NCBI GenBank assembly: GCA_947254465.1
Contig: CAMYEU010000047.1
Location: 1 to 9,912 of the forward strand
Direction: 5' to 3'
DNA: 9,912 bases
Origin: an uncultured Gemella sp.
GTDB lineage: Bacteria > Bacillota > Bacilli > Staphylococcales > Gemellaceae
Position 1 is the first letter of the stretch. Each line of letters starts with the position of its first letter. Of this stretch, positions 6,119 through 9,912 are shown piece after piece. The position numbers and the translations under genes are program-made. The notes under the pieces were generated by a model, which ran no database searches, was not told the DNA's origin, and was given only the letters and a program-made list of their open reading frames with translations.

Positions 6119-6906
6119 GATGAATATCCTTTCTCTTTTAATGCGTTTTGAATTTCTAATGCATTTTCTTTTGTTTTGCTAAGACTAATGCAACATCCAC
6201 CAGCGCCACCACCAGTTAGTTTAGCACCGACTGCATTATTATTTTTACAAATTTCCACAACCTCATCGTTACTAGCGTGACTTACTCCAAGCTTTTGTAA
6301 TAAGTCGTGAGCTTTGTACATATATTGTCCGACAAGATCGATTTCTTTATTTTTTAATGGTTCAATTACTAAATCGGTAATTTCGCCTAATTCAGCAATA
6401 TAATTTTTATATTTATCATAATTATCTGCTATATGTTTTAGAGTTTCTTTAGTAATTCCAATAACTCCTGTATCGATAATTAGTAAATAACTATTTAAGT
6501 CAAAATCTAATTCACTAGCTCCTTCTTTTTTAGAAAATAAAAGGGGAGTATCACTAAGTACTTGATTAACATCAATACCACTTGGATTACCGTGAATAAA
6601 TTTTTCACATTTATCTGCAATTTCTCTTACATTTGGGAGTTTTCTAGCACGTGCAATAGCGATACTCAGCGCAGCAGAAGAGCCTAGCCCACGTCCTACA
6701 GGAATAGTGCTAGTTATATTAATTTTTGTTTTTTTATCAATTCCACATGTAGCAGCGATAAAACTTAAAATTTCATCACGTTGTTGAATTGTCTCTGTAT
6801 CTTCTAATGTAACTTCGACGTTCATCTGTGGAAGGGGAATAGTTATTCCTTTATATCCATAAACGACGGCATGTTCACCGAAAAATATTGCTTTTGCGTG
6901 TGTCAT
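6100..6906 (-). CDS. mvaK1: Mevalonate kinase
   Basis: It converts mevalonate to mevalonate 5-phosphate, the first of the three ATP-using steps encoded here. The protein has the GHMP motifs AIFFGEHAVVYG (6-17), IPVGRGLGSSAAL (68-80), HGNPSGID (105-112) with the conserved Asp112, and GAKLTGGGAGGCC (227-239). At 268 residues it is more compact than the usual ~290-310: the N-terminus begins almost at motif 1, and the helix between the phosphate loop and HGNPSGID is short. The start at 6906 is fixed by motif 1; GGAG (6921-6918) lies 11 bases upstream. It is the first gene of the operon, with a consensus promoter at 7028-7000 and a leader of about 87 bases. Confidence 0.96.
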   Translation of the reverse strand: MTHAKAIFFGEHAVVYGYKGITIPLPQMNVEVTLEDTETIQQRDEILSFIAATCGIDKKTKINITSTIPVGRGLGSSAALSIAIARARKLPNVREIADKCEKFIHGNPSGIDVNQVLSDTPLLFSKKEGASELDFDLNSYLLIIDTGVIGITKETLKHIADNYDKYKNYIAELGEITDLVIEPLKNKEIDLVGQYMYKAHDLLQKLGVSHASNDEVVEICKNNNAVGAKLTGGGAGGCCISLSKTKENALEIQNALKEKGYSSWIVTV

Positions 6907-6936
6907 AAATTTAAAAACTCCAATTTTTAGTTAATT

Positions 6937-6984
6937 AGTATTTTAAGATAATAAATTAAAAGATAATTAATACTGAAAAATACT
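6937..6984 (-). promoter_or_regulatory. Inverted repeat in the mevalonate operon leader
   Basis: AGTATTTT (6937-6944) and AAAATACT (6977-6984) form an 8-bp stem with a long AT-rich loop, just after the predicted transcript start. It could be a weak mRNA hairpin or a binding site. No riboswitch is recognisable, and at this AT content chance is a real alternative. Confidence 0.3.
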
Positions 6985-6999
6985 TTTATACGTACAATA

Positions 7000-7028
7000 A
7001 TTATACTTTTAGTATTTGTTTTTGTCAA
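7000..7028 (-). promoter_or_regulatory. Perfect-consensus sigma-A promoter of the mevalonate operon
   Basis: Read on the - strand: TTGACA (7028-7023), a 17-base spacer, TATAAT (7005-7000). Both boxes match consensus at all six positions. It begins right after the terminator of the efflux gene, so mvaK1-mvaD-mvaK2-fni is an independent and probably strongly, constitutively expressed unit. Confidence 0.92.
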
Positions 7029-7041
7029 ACGTAGGAACAAT

Positions 7042-7097
7042 AAAAAAGATGAAATTATACTTGAAATAACAGGAGTTATAGGAAGAATAATTTCATC
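7042..7097 (-). terminator. Terminator of the cation efflux gene
   Basis: GATGAAATTAT (7048-7058) and ATAATTTCATC (7087-7097) form a perfect 11-bp stem. It continues through CTT/AAG and ATAAC/GTTAT to an AGGA (TCCT on the - strand) tetraloop. On the - strand the stem is followed by six T (7047-7042). It starts 11 bases after the stop codon at 7108. The stem is unusually long but poor in GC. Confidence 0.8.
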
Positions 7098-7107
7098 AAA
7101 AATATAT

Positions 7108-7998
7108 TTAATGTGTATGGCATGGAATACCATGAGGTTCTAAGTGTACTAAAGTTTCACAATAATAGAATTCTTTAGAGAGTGCTTTTTCAATATTAAC
7201 AGTAATATCGTGACTTTGTTTAACATTTAAAGAAGGATCAACGGTAACTGTAATATCGATAAAGTATAATAAGCCATGAGTTCTACCTTTCGTATCGACT
7301 ATAGAAGTTACACCGTTGATGTCAGTTACAATATCATTAACCTTGTCTATCACCTCAGTATCTACACCATCGGTAAGAACATGTGTAGATTCTTTGAAGA
7401 TACTAACTGATGTGTAAATAATAAGTAATCCTACGATAATTGCGACTACTGAATCAGCGATTGGAATACCGATATATGTAGCAATAATTCCTATCAGAGT
7501 ACCGATAGAAACAAATGCATCACTTAGATTGTCAAGTGCGGCAGCTTTAAGTGACTTGCTACCAATTTTTTTAGCAAGGCGAATATTGTAGAAATATACA
7601 CCAAGCATAATTAAACTAGCTATAAATGCTACAACTGCTGACAGTATGCTAGGTTGTTCAATCGTTCCTGAGATAATTTTTTTAATTGCGTACATTACTA
7701 CTTCAATTCCAGCGTATAGCATAATAAATGAGGCTATTAATGTAGATATAAGCTCGGCTCTAAAGTGACCATAAAGGTGGTCTTCATCTGCTGGTTTTCT
7801 GGAAATCTTCAAACCGATAAGAACACAAACTGATGAAATTACATCGGTAGCATTGTTAATACCATCGGCAACAAGGGCTGATGATTTAAAGAATATACCA
7901 GCGCCAAGTTTTAATACTGTAAGTAGCAAATATGATAAAATACTAAGTTTAGCACCTTGCTCAGCATGTTTTAATTTATCGAAAATCGAATTATTCAT
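7108..7998 (-). CDS. Cation diffusion facilitator, manganese-type (MntE-like)
   Basis: This is a proton-coupled divalent metal exporter of the cytoplasmic membrane, working as a dimer. The 296 residues give six membrane helices (about 19-37, 42-63, 83-104, 117-136, 158-176, 180-200) and a cytoplasmic ferredoxin-like domain (about 205-290). The transport-site residues are readable: Asn48 and Asp52 in helix 2 (NNATD) and Asp156 and Asp160 in helix 5 (DNLSD). This N-D-D-D set is associated with Mn2+ exporters, while Zn2+ members have H/D-D-H-D, so Mn2+ is the likely substrate by inference. The C-terminus ends HGIPCHTH, a cluster of possible metal ligands. The Shine-Dalgarno AGGAGG (8009-8004) lies five bases from the ATG. 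It is transcribed alone. Confidence 0.92.
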   Translation of the reverse strand: MNNSIFDKLKHAEQGAKLSILSYLLLTVLKLGAGIFFKSSALVADGINNATDVISSVCVLIGLKISRKPADEDHLYGHFRAELISTLIASFIMLYAGIEVVMYAIKKIISGTIEQPSILSAVVAFIASLIMLGVYFYNIRLAKKIGSKSLKAAALDNLSDAFVSIGTLIGIIATYIGIPIADSVVAIIVGLLIIYTSVSIFKESTHVLTDGVDTEVIDKVNDIVTDINGVTSIVDTKGRTHGLLYFIDITVTVDPSLNVKQSHDITVNIEKALSKEFYYCETLVHLEPHGIPCHTH

Positions 7999-8025
7999 GG
8001 CTTCCTCCTAAAATAATGTTTTACC

Positions 8026-8054
8026 ATTATAACAGGTTTAAAAAAATTATTCAA
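8026..8054 (-). promoter_or_regulatory. Promoter of the cation efflux gene (extended -10)
   Basis: On the - strand: TTGAAT (8054-8049), 17 bases, TATAAT (8031-8026), with TG one base upstream of the -10 (TGTTATAAT), an extended -10 element. The start site would be near 8019, about 20 bases before the ATG. I see no clear MntR-type palindrome over it. Confidence 0.8.
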
Positions 8055-8107
8055 TAGAAAAAATGTTATTTTTAAATTAAAATTATTTCTATAAGGTGAA
8101 CTTTTAT

Positions 8108-8141
8108 AAAAATTAGCTCGACCAATAGAATAGTCGAGCTA
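8108..8141 (-). terminator. Terminator of the padR-membrane protein operon
   Basis: TAGCTCGAC (8114-8122) and GTCGAGCTA (8133-8141) form a perfect 9-bp, GC-containing stem with a 10-base loop. On the - strand a T-rich stretch (AATTTTTATAAAAG) follows. It begins 5 bases after the stop codon at 8147. Confidence 0.9.
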
Positions 8142-8146
8142 GGTTA

Positions 8147-8800
8147 CTATATCTTTTTAGAATAGTATTTTTTAAAAGTTAAAAAAATGTATATATAAGA
8201 AAGTGCACTAAAAATTCCAAAGAAGTATAAGAAGTTATTAGATAATATTATTTCTTGAGTAAGATGTTTTGGTATCATCTTTAATTTATTTAGAATAGGA
8301 ATTAAAATAAAAGAAATCTCAAATATAATTAACGAAGAAATATATATAAACCACTTATTTTTATCTGTTTTTTTATAAATTAATAGATATAAGCAAACTG
8401 ATGATCCTAAAGCTAATAATAATATAGAGAACATTGTTATAATTGGTTGTATAGTTCTAGTGAATACAGAAGGTAATAGAGAACTAATAATTAATATTAA
8501 AAGATAAACTAGAGAAAATCTTAATAGTTTTCCTTTATTTTCCTTTGGAAGTTCTACAAGTATTGATGAAGATAATTTGTTTATATCATTTCCAAAAATA
8601 TCGGTAAAGTTTTTTCCTTGTTTTTGATATAGGATCAAATCTTGTAATATTTCCAGTAATTGAATTTCTAGTTCTGATTCTTTTTTTGTAGTATTTTTCA
8701 TCCGACAAGCAACTAAAAGTTCTTCATAATATTTCTTATTATCTTTATTAAGTTGTGATCTAAGTTCGTTATTTTGTTTTATTAAGTCAGCGATGTTCAT
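8147..8800 (-). CDS. Membrane protein with HAAS/DUF1129-like N-terminal domain
   Basis: The 217-residue protein has a charged cytoplasmic N-terminus (1-92) and four membrane helices (about 95-113, 118-142, 149-168, 187-208). The N-terminus contains YYEELLVACRMKNT (24-37), then a helix LLEILQDLILYQKQGK (48-63), then DIFGNDINKLSSSILVELPK (67-86). This helix-turn-FG-helix arrangement is what I associate with HAAS/DUF1129-type proteins of Bacillota, which are commonly encoded next to PadR regulators; the family name is from memory and moderately sure. It lies 20 bases after padR, with an excellent AGGAGG (8813-8808) seven bases from the ATG. The pair probably forms a regulated envelope module in which the membrane protein senses or transmits a signal. 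The exact role is unknown. One cysteine (Cys136) lies inside a helix; no signal peptide or enzyme motif is seen. Confidence 0.7.
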   Translation of the reverse strand: MNIADLIKQNNELRSQLNKDNKKYYEELLVACRMKNTTKKESELEIQLLEILQDLILYQKQGKNFTDIFGNDINKLSSSILVELPKENKGKLLRFSLVYLLILIISSLLPSVFTRTIQPIITMFSILLLALGSSVCLYLLIYKKTDKNKWFIYISSLIIFEISFILIPILNKLKMIPKHLTQEIILSNNFLYFFGIFSALSYIYIFLTFKKYYSKKI

Positions 8801-8820
8801 AATTTATCCTCCTCTAGACT

Positions 8821-9147
8821 TTATTCGTTTTCTAAAATTTTTGTTATTGTAGTACTTATATTTCCCCATACATCTTTAAATGAGTTTATATAATCTTTAC
8901 CATTTTTGGTAATTGAATAATATTTTCTAGGAGGTCCAGAGGTACTCTCCTTTAAGTGACTAGTGACCATATGTTCCTTTTCTAATTTTAAAAGTAGAGG
9001 ATAGATAGTTCCTTGGGCAACCATATCGAGTCCATAATTGGAAAGTTGCTCAGTTATTTCGTAGCCGTACATTTCTTTATTTTTAATTAGTTGTAATATG
9101 CATGCCTCTAATGTGCCTTTTAGTATCTGAGAAGTGTTTATCTCCAT
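8821..9147 (-). CDS. PadR-family transcriptional regulator
   Basis: A 108-residue winged-helix repressor of the short PadR class (PadR-s2). It opens with QILKGTLEACILQLIKNKEMYGYEI (residues 7-31), the family's helix 1-2 signature. Next come a recognition-helix region (AQGTIYPLLLKLEKEHMV, 44-61), the wing with GPPRKYYSIT (71-80), and a C-terminal dimerisation helix (81-108). PadR proteins usually repress their own operon and are released by ligands or stress. It is the first gene of a two-gene operon with the membrane protein. AAAGGAAA lies about eight bases upstream of the ATG at 9147. An inverted repeat covers its predicted promoter, which fits autoregulation. Confidence 0.93.
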   Translation of the reverse strand: MEINTSQILKGTLEACILQLIKNKEMYGYEITEQLSNYGLDMVAQGTIYPLLLKLEKEHMVTSHLKESTSGPPRKYYSITKNGKDYINSFKDVWGNISTTITKILENE

Positions 9148-9199
9148 TCTGTATTTCCTTTCTTAAGTCTCTATTTATTAATATAAAAGTTATTGATTC

Positions 9200-9248
9200 A
9201 TACTATCTTGTTATACATAATAGTATCATAGTAAAAGTATCTTGTAAA
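9200..9248 (-). promoter_or_regulatory. padR operon promoter with overlapping operator-like palindrome
   Basis: On the - strand: TTTACA (9248-9243), 17 bases, TACTAT (9225-9220), start near 9213. ATACTAT (9200-9206) and ATAGTAT (9220-9226) make a perfect 7-bp inverted repeat with 13 bases between the arms. One arm is the -10 box and the centre lies on the predicted start site, where a repressor would block transcription. The expected ligand is the PadR protein itself; the sequence differs from the ATGT-N8-ACAT pattern of classical PadR, so this is inference. Confidence 0.55.
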
Positions 9249-9326
9249 GCAAAATAGTTAAATGAAATGACTGCTGAGTATATAGTTGTATAGAGGTTTT
9301 ATAACAAAGAATTGTTTGATAATTCA

Positions 9327-9348
9327 TGTTAGTAATGTTTGACTAACA
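9327..9348. promoter_or_regulatory. Operator-like palindrome over the -35 of the HD-domain gene
   Basis: TGTTAGT (9327-9333) and ACTAACA (9342-9348) are a perfect 7-bp inverted repeat with an 8-base spacer, 22 bp in all. The right arm overlaps the -35 box TTGACT (9339-9344). Size and placement are right for a dimeric repressor. The regulator is not identifiable; the adjacent PadR is one candidate. Confidence 0.55.
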
Positions 9349-9367
9349 AAATAGGTAAGTATATAAT
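9339..9367 (+). promoter_or_regulatory. Promoter of the HD-domain gene, start site at the ATG
   Basis: TTGACT (9339-9344), 17 bases, TATAAT (9362-9367). The ATG begins at 9374, seven bases after the -10 box, where transcription is expected to start. Confidence 0.85.
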
Positions 9368-9373
9368 AAAAAT

Positions 9374-9799
9374 ATGAAACAATCTCAAAGTGAAAAAGCC
9401 TATGAAATAGCTAAAAGAGCCCATCTAGGACAAGTCGATAAAGCTGGAGAAGATTATATAAAACATCCTGAAAAGGTGGCTAGTTTTGTAGAAACTGACG
9501 AAGAAAAAGCAGTAGCATATCTTCATGATGTTATTGAAGATACAGAGCTAACATTAGAAGATTTGTATGAGTATGGGTTTTCTAAAGAAGTTATAGAAGC
9601 TGTTGATATTATAACCAAAAAGAAGGGAGAAAACTATCAAAGTTACTTAAATTCAGTAAAGAAAAATGAACTAGCAAGAGTTGTAAAATTAGCAGACTTA
9701 CGTCATAATTCAGACTTAACAAGATTAACAAAAGTTACTGAAAAGGATATAGAGAGAAAAGAAAAATATCAAAAAGCTATCGATTTTTTAAATTCTTAG
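9374..9799 (+). CDS. HD-domain hydrolase, RelA/SpoT hydrolase-like (Mesh1-type)
   Basis: The 141-residue protein consists only of the HD phosphohydrolase fold found at the N-terminus of RelA/SpoT enzymes and in small Mesh1-like hydrolases. The metal ligands are visible: His31 in YIKHPEKVA, His51-Asp52 in LHDVIEDT, and Asp108 in KLADLRHN. Glu55-Asp56 and Asn112 complete the usual pocket. There is no (p)ppGpp synthetase, TGS or ACT domain. Hydrolysis of (p)ppGpp or a related nucleotide is therefore plausible but unproven; many such proteins have unknown substrates. The start is secure, since the conserved region begins by residue 9 and no other in-frame start precedes it. Yet there is no Shine-Dalgarno and the promoter predicts a leaderless mRNA. 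It is divergent from padR. No clear terminator follows before the contig edge. Confidence 0.88.
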   Translation: MKQSQSEKAYEIAKRAHLGQVDKAGEDYIKHPEKVASFVETDEEKAVAYLHDVIEDTELTLEDLYEYGFSKEVIEAVDIITKKKGENYQSYLNSVKKNELARVVKLADLRHNSDLTRLTKVTEKDIERKEKYQKAIDFLNS

Positions 9800-9856
9800 A
9801 GGGTAATAGTTATTAATAATTCAGGTATTTATATAATAAAAAAGACAAGGCTTAAA

Positions 9857-9912
9857 ATGATCTGACCCCAAAAAGTTAGACTTAGAATAGCGTAGTAGTT
9901 ATAATGACTGCT
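9857..9912. mobile_element. Probable IS3-family insertion sequence end, cut by the window
   Basis: TGACCCCAAAAAGTTAGAC at 9863-9881 looks like the terminal inverted repeat of IS150-group IS3 elements in Gram-positive cocci, which I recall as TGACCCC-AAAAGTT-GAC. A TATAAT (9900-9905) follows, possibly the element's own promoter. Only about 50 bases are present, with no transposase codons to confirm it. A contig ending in a multicopy IS would be expected. Confidence 0.4.

Noticed and set aside
6907..6999. Riboswitch or T-box in the mevalonate operon leader
   Set aside because: The ~87-base leader is almost pure A/T with one weak 8-bp inverted repeat, and has no conserved aptamer motif or terminator/antiterminator pair.
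6927..7133. 68-codon - strand frame between the efflux gene and mvaK1
   Set aside because: It spans the efflux terminator and the perfect mva promoter, overlaps the efflux C-terminus, and its Ile/Leu-rich translation is what AT-rich noncoding DNA gives.
9800..9856. Terminator after the HD-domain gene
   Set aside because: Short A/T palindromes are present, but there is no GC-containing stem followed by a T run on the + strand.
9266..9912. Direct repeat AATGACTGCT at 9266-9275 and 9903-9912
   Set aside because: Only ten bases are shared before the window ends, and the flanks do not match; too short to call a target duplication or attachment site.

Overview
The window looks like the end of a draft contig from a very AT-rich, low-GC Gram-positive bacterium (Bacillota). 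Strong AAGGAGG-type ribosome binding sites, sigma-A promoters of the TTGACA/TATAAT type, a bacterial mevalonate operon in the order mvaK1-mvaD-mvaK2-fni, and a YtxK-family methyltransferase fit the Streptococcus/Staphylococcus/Gemella neighbourhood. Gemella is my best guess from recall, not from a search. The first 42 bases are not genomic: they are an Illumina Nextera index and adapter. The last ~55 bases look like the end of an IS3-type insertion sequence, so both edges are assembly boundaries.

Left part, + strand (43-3065). A truncated gene tail ends one base before a complete DNA cytosine-5 methyltransferase (161-1408). That gene is followed by a YtxK-like SAM methyltransferase (1418-2320), whose Shine-Dalgarno overlaps the stop codon of the cytosine methyltransferase. 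The first two genes look like the remains of a restriction-modification cassette placed upstream of ytxK. Next comes rpsU (57 aa) with its own strong promoter, a hairpin leader and a textbook terminator. It is followed by a 55-aa membrane/coiled-coil microprotein whose last codons lie inside a large hairpin repeat. The 3044-3160 stretch holds two adjacent hairpin repeats and a run of nine C.

Middle part, - strand (3241-7028). A perfect TTGACA-17-TATAAT promoter drives mvaK1, mvaD, mvaK2 and fni. The three kinase/decarboxylase genes overlap, and a strong hairpin terminator closes the operon. Together they turn mevalonate into IPP and DMAPP for undecaprenyl phosphate and other isoprenoids.

Right part (7042-9912). 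A manganese-type cation diffusion facilitator is transcribed alone on the - strand, with its own promoter and terminator. A PadR-family repressor and a four-helix membrane protein with a cytoplasmic helical N-terminus form a second - strand operon, with an inverted repeat over its promoter. Divergent from it is a small HD-domain (p)ppGpp-hydrolase-like protein. Its promoter is placed so that transcription should start at the A of the ATG, which predicts a leaderless mRNA. No tRNA, rRNA, CRISPR array or complete mobile element is present. The most interesting signals are the predicted leaderless gene with an operator-like palindrome over its -35 box, the hairpin repeat feeding into a microprotein, the complementarity between the rpsU Shine-Dalgarno and its 3' hairpin loop, and the methyltransferase cassette cut by the contig edge.
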